A stretch of DNA of 64,000 nt, taken from the NCBI GenBank assembly GCA_016713305.1, contig JADJPK010000007.1, forward strand, positions 328,501-392,500, written 5' to 3'. Below the pieces are notes generated by a model. That model was not told where the DNA came from. It saw nothing but the letters and a program-made list of their open reading frames with translations, and ran no database searches. Made by a program: the position numbers and the translations under genes. Positions within the stretch are counted from its first letter, which is position 1. Every line of letters begins with the position of its first letter. Positions 46,602 to 57,597 of the stretch are shown piece after piece. Source of the stretch: Betaproteobacteria bacterium (GTDB lineage: Bacteria > Pseudomonadota > Gammaproteobacteria > Burkholderiales > Ga0077523).

Positions 46602-47083
46602 TGAAACCACGCCACAAGAGATTCGCCATGGTCGCGGGCGGGCTGGCCGTCCTGGGCATCGCCGCGGCGCTCATTCTCAACGCGTTCAACAGCAACCTGG
46701 TGTTCTTCTACAGTCCGACCCAGGTGGCCGCGCACGAGGCGCCCCTCAATCGCAGCTTCCGCATCGGCGGTCTCGTGGAGGCCGGCAGCCTGAAGAGGCA
46801 ATCGGACGGCGTGACGGTCCAGTTCACGGTCACCGATACTGCCAAGTCCATTCCGGTCGCCTTCAAGGGCATCCTTCCCGATCTGTTCAAGGAGGGGAAG
46901 GGTATCGTCGCCCAGGGCAAGCTGGAGAGCGATGGCACCTTTCACGCCACGGAGGTCCTGGCCAAGCACGACGAGAACTACATGCCTCCCGAAGCGGCCG
47001 ACGCGGTGGAGAAGGCACGCAAGGCGGAGCATGAAAGCCAGAAGACGCTGGTGCTGCAGAAATCAGGGGAGGGCGCGAAGTGA
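46601..47083 (+). CDS. ccmE: Cytochrome c-type biogenesis haem chaperone CcmE
   Basis: 160 aa. N-terminal anchor (FAMVAGGLAVLGIAAALILN), periplasmic OB-fold, and the haem-attachment motif AKHDENYMPPE, with His123 as covalent haem site and Tyr127. VAFKGILPDLFKEGKGIVAQ is typical. Its stop overlaps the GTG of ccmF. Confidence 0.96.
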   Translation: MKPRHKRFAMVAGGLAVLGIAAALILNAFNSNLVFFYSPTQVAAHEAPLNRSFRIGGLVEAGSLKRQSDGVTVQFTVTDTAKSIPVAFKGILPDLFKEGKGIVAQGKLESDGTFHATEVLAKHDENYMPPEAADAVEKARKAEHESQKTLVLQKSGEGAK

Positions 47084-49071
47084 TTCCGGAGATCGGCCAT
47101 TTCTGCTTGATGCTCGCGCTGTGCATCGCGATTGTCCAGGGGGTGGTGCCCCTGGTGGGAGCCATGCGGGGCAATGCGCGGTTCATGGCGCTGGCGCGTC
47201 CCGCCGCTCAAGGGCAGTTCGTGTTCGTCGCCATCGCGTTCGGCTGTCTCGCATGGTCGTTCGTGAGCAACGATTTCTCCGTGGCAAACGTCGCGTCGAA
47301 TTCGAACTCGACACTGCCCGTGCAATACCGGTTCGCGGCCACCTGGGGCAGTCACGAGGGATCGCTGTTGCTGTGGGTCTTCATGCTGACGCTCTGGATG
47401 ACGGCCGTGTCCGTCTTCAGCAGGCATCTCCCCGAAGCGGTGACCGCCAGGATCCTCGCCGTGATGGCGCTCGTGAGTGTCGGGTTCCTCCTTTTCCTGC
47501 TGATGACTTCCAATCCGTTCGAGCGCCTGCTGCCTGGAGCCGAAGACGGCCGTGATCTCAACCCCCTGCTGCAGGATCCGGGCATGGTGATCCACCCGCC
47601 GATGCTCTACATGGGCTACGTGGGATTCTCCGTCGCATTTGCCTTTGCCATTGCGGCCTTGCTCGGCGGTCAGCTCGATGCGACCTGGGCGCGCTGGTCG
47701 CGTCCCTGGACGACGGCCGCCTGGGTCTTCCTGACGATCGGAATCTGTCTCGGCAGCGCCTGGGCCTATTACGAACTGGGCTGGGGCGGATGGTGGTTCT
47801 GGGATCCCGTCGAGAACGCGTCGTTCATGCCATGGCTCGTGGGCACCGCGCTGATGCACTCCCTTGCCGTGACGGAGAAGCGAGGAGGCTTCAAGATCTG
47901 GACGGTGCTGCTCGCGATCCTCGCATTCAGCCTGAGTCTGCTCGGTACTTTCCTGGTTCGCTCGGGAGTCCTGACATCGGTGCATGCGTTCGCCACCGAT
48001 CCCGCCCGCGGCATCTTCATTCTCGCGTTCCTGTCCGTGGTCATCGGCAGTTCGCTCACGCTGTTCGCGTGGCGTGCTCCGAAGGTGGGAGTCGGCGGCC
48101 GGTTCGAGGTCATCTCGCGGGAGGCCGCGCTGCTCACCAACAACGTGCTGCTGGTCGTCGCTGCAGGCTCGGTGCTCCTGGGCACGCTCTATCCCCTGTT
48201 CATGGATGCGATGAAGCTGGGCAAGATATCGGTGGGCCCGCCTTACTTCGAGGCAGTCTTCGTCCCGCTGATGACGCCGATGCTTTTTCTCATCGGTATC
48301 GGGCCCATGGCGCGATGGAAACGCGCCGAGCTGCCCGATCTCGCGACGCGCCTCAAATGGGCGGCTGCCGTGAGCGTGGCTGCTGCGCTCGTCGTGCCTT
48401 TCGTCATGGGCCGATGGTCCCCGATGGTTTTCCTGGGATTGCTTCTCGCGCTCTGGATTGCGGCCACCTGCGTAGCCAGTGTCGCCGAGACGACCCGGCA
48501 ACTCGGGGCCGTGCGCGGGCAGGGCTGGGGCAAGGCGATGCGTTCCCAGCCTCGCGGCTACTGGGGCATGATCCTGGCGCACCTCGGTGTGGCGGTGTTC
48601 ATCGTGGGCGTGACCATGGTGAAGGGCTACGAAACCGAGAGGGACGTGCGGATGAAGGTCGGCGATGTGGTCGAGGTCGGGGGGTACGGTTTCCGGCTGG
48701 ACGGCCTGCGGCGCGCCGACGGGCCGAATTATGACGCCACACAGGGCATCGTCTCCGTGCTCGAAAGTGGCAGCAAGCTGCTCGAACTGCATCCGGAAAA
48801 GCGTTTCTATCCCGTGCAGCAAATGCCCATGACCGAAGCCGACATGGATTCGGGCTTCACGCGTGATCTCTACGTGTCGCTCGGGGAACAGGTGGGCGAC
48901 GGTGCGTGGATCGTGCGCGTCTACCACAAGCCGTTCATCGACTGGATCTGGGGCGGCGGCTTCCTGATGGCCATCGGCGGGCTGGTCGCGCTGACCGACC
49001 GCAGATACCGGCTGGCCAGACGGCAAGCCCGCGAGACCGCACGCGACGCAGCCGCAGCCGCATCGGCCTGA
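47080..49071 (+). CDS. ccmF: Cytochrome c haem lyase CcmF
   Basis: 663 aa with about 15 membrane segments. The WWD motif region is GWGGWWFWDPVENASFMPW, with flanking His residues in ATWGSHEGSLLLWVF and IHPPMLYMGYVGFS. It ligates haem from CcmE to apocytochrome with CcmH. GTG 47080 overlaps the ccmE stop. Confidence 0.95.
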   Translation: MIPEIGHFCLMLALCIAIVQGVVPLVGAMRGNARFMALARPAAQGQFVFVAIAFGCLAWSFVSNDFSVANVASNSNSTLPVQYRFAATWGSHEGSLLLWVFMLTLWMTAVSVFSRHLPEAVTARILAVMALVSVGFLLFLLMTSNPFERLLPGAEDGRDLNPLLQDPGMVIHPPMLYMGYVGFSVAFAFAIAALLGGQLDATWARWSRPWTTAAWVFLTIGICLGSAWAYYELGWGGWWFWDPVENASFMPWLVGTALMHSLAVTEKRGGFKIWTVLLAILAFSLSLLGTFLVRSGVLTSVHAFATDPARGIFILAFLSVVIGSSLTLFAWRAPKVGVGGRFEVISREAALLTNNVLLVVAAGSVLLGTLYPLFMDAMKLGKISVGPPYFEAVFVPLMTPMLFLIGIGPMARWKRAELPDLATRLKWAAAVSVAAALVVPFVMGRWSPMVFLGLLLALWIAATCVASVAETTRQLGAVRGQGWGKAMRSQPRGYWGMILAHLGVAVFIVGVTMVKGYETERDVRMKVGDVVEVGGYGFRLDGLRRADGPNYDATQGIVSVLESGSKLLELHPEKRFYPVQQMPMTEADMDSGFTRDLYVSLGEQVGDGAWIVRVYHKPFIDWIWGGGFLMAIGGLVALTDRRYRLARRQARETARDAAAAASA

Positions 49072-49081
49072 TCGACATCCC

Positions 49082-49606
49082 ATGAAAAGATACCTGCTTC
49101 CACTGGGCATCTTCGCCATCCTGGTCGTCTTCCTCGGCATCGGTCTCTCGCTCAATCCACGCGAAGTGCCATCGCCACTCATCGACAAACCAGCGCCCGG
49201 ATTCACGCTCGCCCAACTCCACGAGCCTTCCAGGGCCCTCACGCCGCAGGATCTGAAAGGGCAGGTCTGGCTGCTCAACGTCTGGGCATCGTGGTGCGTA
49301 TCCTGCCGCCAGGAACATCCGCTCCTGGTCGAACTGGGCAAGGCCAACGTGGTGCCCATCTACGGACTCAACTACAAGGATCAGCGCGACAACGCCTTGA
49401 AGTGGCTCGATCAGTTCGGCAACCCGTACACGGCATCGATCATGGACACCGATGGCCGTGTCGGCATCGACTATGGCGTCTATGGCGTGCCGGAGACGTT
49501 CCTGATCGACAAGGAGGGAGTCATCCGCTACAAGCAGATCGGTCCTGTCACGCCTTCGGATCTCCAGGAGAAGATCATCCCCCTCGTGCGGAAGCTGCAG
49601 GGATGA
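49082..49606 (+). CDS. ccmG: Thiol:disulfide interchange protein DsbE/CcmG
   Basis: 174 aa thioredoxin-fold protein anchored by an N-terminal helix. Active site WASWCVSCRQEHP with Cys72 and Cys75, and cis-Pro in GVPETFLID. Reduces apocytochrome or CcmH. It follows ccmF by 10 bases and overlaps ccmH by 4. Confidence 0.95.
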   Translation: MKRYLLPLGIFAILVVFLGIGLSLNPREVPSPLIDKPAPGFTLAQLHEPSRALTPQDLKGQVWLLNVWASWCVSCRQEHPLLVELGKANVVPIYGLNYKDQRDNALKWLDQFGNPYTASIMDTDGRVGIDYGVYGVPETFLIDKEGVIRYKQIGPVTPSDLQEKIIPLVRKLQG

Positions 49607-50085
49607 ACGGGCGGGTCGCGTTCCTCTCGTGGGTGCTCCTGGCGATCTCGTTGTGGAGTTCGGCCTCTTGCGCACAGATGCCGGAGGAGGCGCTCGAAAA
49701 GCGGCTCTCGGCCCTGTCCGCCGAGCTTCGCTGCCTGGTCTGCCAGAACCAGTCGCTTGCCGATTCCCACGCGGAACTCGCCATCGACCTCAAGAATCAG
49801 GTCAAGGACATGATGCGGGCCGGCAAATCGGACGAGGAGATCAAGGCGTATCTCACGCAACGGTATGGCGACTTCGTGCTGTATCGGCCGCCGGTCAAGT
49901 CTTCCACCTGGCTTCTGTGGATCGGTCCGTTCGTGCTGATGGCAGGGGGTATGGTCGTGCTGGTCCGGGTCATGCGGCGGCGGGAAACGCGGGCGGAGAC
50001 TCCGTCGCCCGGCGATATGGATGCCGGCGGCGCCCGCGAACGTGCCCGCGTGTTGCTGGAGGAGCCCGACGGGCCGGGGCGATGA
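49603..50085 (+). CDS. ccmH: Cytochrome c-type biogenesis protein CcmH
   Basis: 160 aa. Signal peptide (AFLSWVLLAISLWSSASC), LRCLVCQNQSLADSHAEL with the Cys44/Cys47 redox pair, YGDFVLYRPPVKSSTWLLW and one C-terminal membrane helix. No CcmI/CycH TPR domain is fused or adjacent. The stop overlaps the following unknown gene. Confidence 0.95.
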   Translation: MNGRVAFLSWVLLAISLWSSASCAQMPEEALEKRLSALSAELRCLVCQNQSLADSHAELAIDLKNQVKDMMRAGKSDEEIKAYLTQRYGDFVLYRPPVKSSTWLLWIGPFVLMAGGMVVLVRVMRRRETRAETPSPGDMDAGGARERARVLLEEPDGPGR

Positions 50086-50711
50086 TCACCGTGGCACTGC
50101 CGGTGCGAGTCCCGCGTCTGCCTCGCGGAGGTCTAGTCAGTTCCTGCGGCCGGATGACGGGGCCGGCGCTGATGCTGACGGTCGTTCTGGCGTTTTCCGC
50201 GGGGGCGATGGCGGATGCCGATCCGGTGGGAAAGACGTTCTGGGCACGGCCGGGGCTGTGGGAGACCAGCATCGATTTCCACGCGGACGTGGAATTGAGA
50301 GGACGCGTCCCCGTGTACGACAAGCGTGCGTTCACGGTGAAAGGTCTCGTGATGGGGGGACCGTGGCCCTATCGTGATGCGATCTATCGGGTCCGCTTCG
50401 ACGACGGAAGCCAGGCATTCATCGACGCCGGTGATTTCGCCGAGCGCCTGTATCACGAGCTTCGGCCCGACGAGGTGGCGGTGTCGCCGTCCTTCGAGCC
50501 ACCGCTGGGACGCGGCATCCAGGTCCACACGTTTGAACGGTCCAGCATCTTCGCCCGGGATCCCGATGAGATCTGGCAACGGGTGAAGGATCAGGGACCT
50601 CGGGCATTGTCGCCCGTCCCCGTCAGACCGCCCAAGGGGCACCGTCGGGGATCCGCGCCGGATGTCGTGCGCGAACCGCATCCCGTGAATCCCGTGATCT
50701 CCCCCCGCTGA
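50082..50711 (+). CDS. Uncharacterised secreted protein after ccmH
   Basis: 209 aa from ATG 50082 (ATGA overlap with ccmH), or 185 aa from ATG 50154, which starts a cleaner signal peptide (TGPALMLTVVLAFSAGAMA). The mature part reads KTFWARPGLWETSIDFHADV, AIYRVRFDDGSQAFIDAGDF and RSSIFARDPDEIWQRVKDQG, ending in a basic Pro-rich tail. No Cys in the mature region and no motif I recognise. It occupies the place where ccmI is often found but is not a TPR protein. Translation is likely coupled to ccmH. Confidence 0.65.
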   Translation: MITVALPVRVPRLPRGGLVSSCGRMTGPALMLTVVLAFSAGAMADADPVGKTFWARPGLWETSIDFHADVELRGRVPVYDKRAFTVKGLVMGGPWPYRDAIYRVRFDDGSQAFIDAGDFAERLYHELRPDEVAVSPSFEPPLGRGIQVHTFERSSIFARDPDEIWQRVKDQGPRALSPVPVRPPKGHRRGSAPDVVREPHPVNPVISPR

Positions 50712-50745
50712 ATGCTCGGCGGCGATCGTCCTCGAGGAACATCTC

Positions 50746-51369
50746 ATGCCTGAATTCAACGATGCACAAAAATTCTGGGACGAGCGATTCGACACGTCCG
50801 ACTACATCTTCGGACGCACCGCGAACGTCTTCCTCACGCAGGAGGCGCATCGCCTGGCTCCGGGTTCGACCGTGCTCGACGTTGCCTGCGGCGAAGGCCG
50901 CAATGCGGTGTGGCTGGCCGAACAGGGGCATGCGGTGCACGCGTTCGACGTGTCTCCTCTCGCGCTCGCCAAGGCGCGCCTGCTGTCGCAGGATCGCGGC
51001 GTGTCCGTCCGATGGTCGCAGGCGGATGTGAGAAGCTGGACGTGGCTGCCGGAGACTTACGACGCGATCGTCTGCATCTTCATCCAGTTCGCGTCACCGC
51101 AGGAGCGAAGCAGGCTGTTCGAAGGCTTCCGGACGGCGCTCAAGCCGGGCGGACTGGTGCTGATGCAGGGCTACACCCCAAAGCAGCTCGAATACCGCAC
51201 GGGAGGGCCGGGAGACGTGGCGCACCTTTATACGCCCGAACTTCTGCGGGACGCATTCCGCGAGTTCGACTTGCTGCGTCTGGATGCGCACGAGGCGGTT
51301 CTTGCGGAAGGCACCAAGCACGTGGGCCGGTCCGCGCTCATCGACCTGGTGGCCCGCAGGAAGGACTGA
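50746..51369 (+). CDS. Class I SAM-dependent methyltransferase (TehB-like)
   Basis: 207 aa. Motif I VLDVACGEGRNAVWLAEQG with the acidic HAFDVSPLAL next, motif IV YDAIVCIFIQFASP and a C-terminal HVGRSALIDLVARRK. Opens FWDERFDTSDYIFGRTANVF, as in TehB-like proteins. Substrate unknown; tellurite resistance is only an analogy. Confidence 0.85.
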   Translation: MPEFNDAQKFWDERFDTSDYIFGRTANVFLTQEAHRLAPGSTVLDVACGEGRNAVWLAEQGHAVHAFDVSPLALAKARLLSQDRGVSVRWSQADVRSWTWLPETYDAIVCIFIQFASPQERSRLFEGFRTALKPGGLVLMQGYTPKQLEYRTGGPGDVAHLYTPELLRDAFREFDLLRLDAHEAVLAEGTKHVGRSALIDLVARRKD

Positions 51370-51405
51370 CGCAGGCGCGGAGGCGCGCCTTGGGGACCCG
51401 GCCGG

Positions 51406-51720
51406 TCAGGCGTCTGCGGTCTCGTCGTCGTGGAGACGGATCTTGCCGCGGCCCGGCTGCACTCGCAGACGGTTTTCGCGCGCGAAGGTCATCAGGAACT
51501 CGTAGGCGGCGGGATTGATGTCGCGGAGTACCGTCTCGATCACCACGCCGGCCTGGCCTTCCCGCCAGACGGGACGCGCGTGGCTGGAATAACGCAGGCG
51601 ATGCTCGCCATCGAATGCGGCGAGTGCGCCACAAAGCCGCTCACCCCAGTCGCTGGGACGAAAGACCCGGCCGTCCTCGGTGACACCCACGATCAGCCAT
51701 TCTTCCGGTTCGACGTGCAT
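51406..51720 (-). CDS. DUF3579 protein
   Basis: 104 aa. WLIVGVTEDGRVFRPSDWGE, RLCGALAAFDGEHRLRYSSH and LRDINPAAYEFLMTFARENR match the DUF3579 family of small soluble proteins in beta- and gammaproteobacteria. Function unknown. It is convergent with the methyltransferase gene and followed upstream by an 80-base gap to the HAD gene. Confidence 0.88.
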   Translation of the reverse strand: MHVEPEEWLIVGVTEDGRVFRPSDWGERLCGALAAFDGEHRLRYSSHARPVWREGQAGVVIETVLRDINPAAYEFLMTFARENRLRVQPGRGKIRLHDDETADA

Positions 51721-51800
51721 TCGCCCTGCCGCTTTCCAATCGACCTCTCCTCAACGGCAGGGGAGACGACTTCCTTGAGGATTGGCGCGGGCGGACGAGA

Positions 51801-52457
51801 TCAGTCCAGGTAGCGGATCAGTTCATCCAGGGACGAGAGCACCGCGAAAGGTTCGATGCCCAGGTTGTCGGGCTGGATACCGCTGCGATTGATCCAGAAG
51901 GTGCGGAATCCGAAAGCGGTGGCGCCGGCGATGTCCCAATAGTTGGAGGAGACGAATCGCACGTCGGTCGCCTGGACACCCAGGATCTGCGTCGCGTGAC
52001 GGTATACGCTGGGATGCGGTTTGTAGATGCCCAGACTGTCCACGCTGACGAGCGCATCGAACGATGCGGCCAGTCCGGCGTTGCGGACGACGGCTTCGAT
52101 CATCGCCGGCGTGCCATTGGAAAGGATGGCGCGCCCGGACCCTGCGAGCCGCGCGAGTGTGCCGGGCACCTCGGGGTAGGGGGAAAGGTGATCGTATGCG
52201 GCCAGGAGCGTCGCACGGGTCTCCTCGGAAAGGGTCAGCCCGAGGGCGCTGCAGGCATGCCCGAGGGCATCGGCCGTCACCGTGGTGAAGTCGAGATAGC
52301 GGCCCATGAGGCTGCGAAGCCAGGAGTACTCGAGTTGCTTCTGCCGCCACAGGCGGGAGAGTTCCATGCCCCGGGCGGGGAACAGGCGATCGCAGGTGGT
52401 CACCACGGAATGCACGTCGAAGAGCGTGCCGTACGCGTCGAACACGAATGCTTTCAT
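51801..52457 (-). CDS. HAD-family hydrolase, haloacid dehalogenase type II-like
   Basis: 218 aa. Motif I FVFDAYGTLFDVHS with nucleophile Asp7, motif II AILSNGTPAMI, motif III Lys in GIYKPHPSVYRHA, motif IV VSSNYWDIAGATAFGF. The DAYGTLFD form and SSNxWD are typical of L-2-haloacid dehalogenases; the true substrate is unproven. It shares an ATGA overlap with the metallo-beta-lactamase gene upstream. Confidence 0.86.
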   Translation of the reverse strand: MKAFVFDAYGTLFDVHSVVTTCDRLFPARGMELSRLWRQKQLEYSWLRSLMGRYLDFTTVTADALGHACSALGLTLSEETRATLLAAYDHLSPYPEVPGTLARLAGSGRAILSNGTPAMIEAVVRNAGLAASFDALVSVDSLGIYKPHPSVYRHATQILGVQATDVRFVSSNYWDIAGATAFGFRTFWINRSGIQPDNLGIEPFAVLSSLDELIRYLD

Positions 52458-53149
52458 GGCTCCGCTCCAGTGCGGCCACCGAGGAGATTGGCCGGTACCG
52501 CCGTGGCGATCTTCTTCGGCTCGGGGAGATGCAGGTTGTCCATGATCTCCACGAACTGATCTCTCGACTTGCCGGCCAGACGGGGATTGGTGGACTTCTC
52601 CTCTCCGATGGTCGACACACGGCGGCCCTTGTAGTCGTGTCCCGGATAGACGAGCGTGTCATCGGGCAGCGTGAACAGCCGGCTGGTGATGCTTTCGTAC
52701 AGTGCCTCCGCGCTGCCGTTCTGGAAATCCGTCCGTCCGCAGCCGCCGATGAGCAGCGTGTCGCCCGTGAGGAGCCGGTCACGCCACAGATAGCAGGTGC
52801 TTCCGGGTGTGTGGCCGGGCGTGGAAATCGCACGCAGCAGTTCGTTGCCGAAGACCACGATGTCGCCGTCGTCCAGAAGGCGGTCGAACCCGGAGGCGCC
52901 GCAATGGCGGCTGACCCCCGTACGCGCCCCTGTGCGCTCCTTGAGAACGCCCGCCCCGGTGACATGGTCGGCATGCACGTGCGTGTCGAGAATCCAGACG
53001 AGCTTGAGACCGAGCGCGGCGATGACTTCGAAGTCCCGCGCGCTGTTCTCCAGCACCGGGTCGACGACGACCGCCTCGCGGGCGACGGGGTCGCCCAGCA
53101 CGTACGTGTACGTGGACGATTCGGGATCGAAGAGCTGGCGGAAGAGCAT
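52454..53149 (-). CDS. Metallo-beta-lactamase-fold protein, persulfide dioxygenase-like (ETHE1/Blh)
   Basis: 231 aa. MLFRQLFDPESSTYTYVLGD, metal motif THVHADHVTGAG, ISTPGHTPGSTCYLW, LLIGGCGRTDFQNGSAEALY and LVYPGHDYKGR are all hallmarks of ETHE1-type persulfide dioxygenases, which oxidise glutathione persulfide to sulfite. It lies 9 bases downstream of the haem protein and overlaps the HAD gene, so the three may be one operon. Confidence 0.88.
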   Translation of the reverse strand: MLFRQLFDPESSTYTYVLGDPVAREAVVVDPVLENSARDFEVIAALGLKLVWILDTHVHADHVTGAGVLKERTGARTGVSRHCGASGFDRLLDDGDIVVFGNELLRAISTPGHTPGSTCYLWRDRLLTGDTLLIGGCGRTDFQNGSAEALYESITSRLFTLPDDTLVYPGHDYKGRRVSTIGEEKSTNPRLAGKSRDQFVEIMDNLHLPEPKKIATAVPANLLGGRTGAEP

Positions 53150-53158
53150 CCCGGCCTC

Positions 53159-53740
53159 TCAGAAAGGCTTCTTGACCGTGAATGCCCCGCGGATCTGGCC
53201 CGGGGTGTAGCCGACGGCGTGGTCCTTGGGGTATTCGGCAGCGAGCTTCTGACGGACGGAATCGGGGATCGTCTCGGGCGTTCCGTGGCAGGCGAGACAC
53301 AGGGGCTGCACAGGAATGGCCTTCATGTACCGCAGATAACGGCCGGCAGGCTCGGAGACGACTTCCACATGCTCCAGCGCATCGGGCTTCTCGCCTGCCG
53401 CGGCACGGCGATCGAACTCGGCCAGGACGGACTGCTCGAAGGCGTCCGGCTGTCCGAGCATGGGGTTGCGGGCCCGCAAGCTGACCCTCGCCACTCTGGA
53501 CCCGGTCTGACGGGACAGGTTGCCGGCGATCTCCGGCGCCATCTGCCGGCAGACTCCGATGGCCCCTTCAGGCCCCGACGCCGCCATCTCCTTCTTCAAG
53601 GCGCCGCCCAGCTCACGGGCGAGCTGGCTGGTGAGTGCCCGGGCTTCAGCCACTGCGCCGTCCTGTTCGCCGTCCGCCCGGACCACAGCCGGAAGCCACA
53701 GCGCGGTGGACACTGCCAGAACGAAAGCGGTCATTCTCAT
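53159..53740 (-). CDS. Periplasmic DUF3365 c-type haem protein
   Basis: 193 aa. Signal peptide RMTAFVLAVSTALWLPAVVRA, then a helical/PAS-like region and one CxxCH haem site (QPLCLACHGTPE) near residue 152. GQIRGAFTVKKPF closes the protein, typical of DUF3365 (Tll0287-like) sensors that bind c-haem. ATG 53740 has a GGAG site. Maturation would use the Ccm system encoded in this window. Divergent from clpB. Confidence 0.85.
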   Translation of the reverse strand: MRMTAFVLAVSTALWLPAVVRADGEQDGAVAEARALTSQLARELGGALKKEMAASGPEGAIGVCRQMAPEIAGNLSRQTGSRVARVSLRARNPMLGQPDAFEQSVLAEFDRRAAAGEKPDALEHVEVVSEPAGRYLRYMKAIPVQPLCLACHGTPETIPDSVRQKLAAEYPKDHAVGYTPGQIRGAFTVKKPF

Positions 53741-53801
53741 CGTGCGATCTCCTCGAGTGTTCCGGGTGGATTCTAGTCTCTCCCGGCGGCGGCAGAGAAC
53801 G

Positions 53802-53829
53802 GTTGAAAAGCGCGGTGCCAACCCCATCT
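53802..53829 (+). promoter_or_regulatory. Sigma-32 heat-shock promoter of clpB
   Basis: GTTGAAA (53802-53808), 13 bases, CCCCATCT (53822-53829), followed 35 bases later by the clpB ATG. The sigma-32 consensus is CTTGAAA-N11-15-CCCCATNT, so the -10 is perfect and the -35 differs at one base. This fits clpB being a heat-shock gene. Confidence 0.85.
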
Positions 53830-53864
53830 GCCGGAGCAGACGACATCATTGCCAGGGGGAAGAC

Positions 53865-56441
<2,577 letters not shown>

Positions 56442-56454
56442 CGAAGCAGGGCGG

Positions 56455-57597
56455 TCAGGCGGCGAGCTTGTTGGCCCAGGCGAGCGCCTCCAGATGGAGG
56501 CGATTCACCTGGGCTGCGGAGAGCTGCATGTTGCCCGCAGCCTGCTCCAGGGCACCCGACTCGGGCACCTCGACCGATTCGGCGAGCTTGAGGATCGGGC
56601 CATACAGACCCGATCTCGCGGTAAGCGCGTCGTTGACCGACTCCGACAGGTTGAGTTGTCCCACCAGCTGATCCATGGGCATCTGGAGGATCGACGGCAG
56701 CATGGAGAACACGCCGACGATGAAGAGGTTGTCCCGTTCCTCCGCGGCGATGAACGATTCGCCGACCAGTTCCGTGAGCCTGCCTCGCGCCGCCGCCTCG
56801 CGCATGAGCACGGGCGCCGCGGACGTATGTCCGGATGTGGCGAGAAGCAGGGCGAGCCAGCGTCCGAGGTTCTGATAGCCGAGGATCGACACCGCATGGC
56901 GGAACGACTGGATCTCGCATGACAGACCGAATCCGGCCGAGTTGATGTAGCGAAGCAGGCGGAACGACAGGGTCGCGTCGCGCTTCAGCACCTGTTCGAT
57001 CTGCGCTGGGGGCGCTTCGGTGCGGGCGAGATTGATGAGTTCCAGGACGGATGCCTGACCCGGCGTCACCGACTTCTGCGGTGCGGTCGTGATGCGGCGG
57101 TACCAGTCTCCCTCGAAAAGATGGGCACCAATCTCCCGGCCGTCGTCGAACTGGTCTCGCGTGGAGACGCCGCCGACGATGCGCTTGCCAGGCAGGCGCT
57201 GCGAGAGCTTGGCGACCGACTTCACCGATTCGTTCACCCGCAGACCCAGCCAGACGTACTCGGCGGCGGAAAGATCGGCGGGAAAGTCCGTCAAGCCGCT
57301 GTGGACCCGGACGCACGTGCCGACATGATGCTGCTTGAGGATCCCGATGCGGCTCGCACGCGACGGCGGCAGCGAAACGGTGACGCCCTGCGGGATTTCC
57401 TCGGTCAGTTCGTCGAACGGAGCGCCGGTGTCCTCGATCACACAGAGGCCGCCGGGGGATTTGTCCGCTCCGATGGCCGCGAAGAGTTGCCGGTACGGCG
57501 CCGTGTTGCCCGTGCCGGTCGCTGCCATCAGATAGCCGGCGAAGCGGCTGTCCTTGCCGAGCAGCGGAGTGCGAAGGAGGAAGCCTTCCCCCATCAT
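56455..57597 (-). CDS. HDOD-domain signalling protein with degenerate EAL-like N-terminus (YuxH-type)
   Basis: 380 aa. The N-terminal half (GEGFLLRTPLLGKDSRFAGY, ELTEEIPQGVTVSLPPS) follows the EAL phosphodiesterase fold but lacks the E-A-L motif and metal ligands, so it is probably inactive. The C-terminal HDOD domain spans QASVLELINLARTEAPPAQI, LKRDATLSFRLLRYINSAGF and ILGYQNLGRWLALLLATSG. Such proteins act as signalling scaffolds. Its ATG overlaps the cheA stop (ATGA), so it is translated with cheA. Last gene of the operon. Confidence 0.85.
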   Translation of the reverse strand: MMGEGFLLRTPLLGKDSRFAGYLMAATGTGNTAPYRQLFAAIGADKSPGGLCVIEDTGAPFDELTEEIPQGVTVSLPPSRASRIGILKQHHVGTCVRVHSGLTDFPADLSAAEYVWLGLRVNESVKSVAKLSQRLPGKRIVGGVSTRDQFDDGREIGAHLFEGDWYRRITTAPQKSVTPGQASVLELINLARTEAPPAQIEQVLKRDATLSFRLLRYINSAGFGLSCEIQSFRHAVSILGYQNLGRWLALLLATSGHTSAAPVLMREAAARGRLTELVGESFIAAEERDNLFIVGVFSMLPSILQMPMDQLVGQLNLSESVNDALTARSGLYGPILKLAESVEVPESGALEQAAGNMQLSAAQVNRLHLEALAWANKLAA

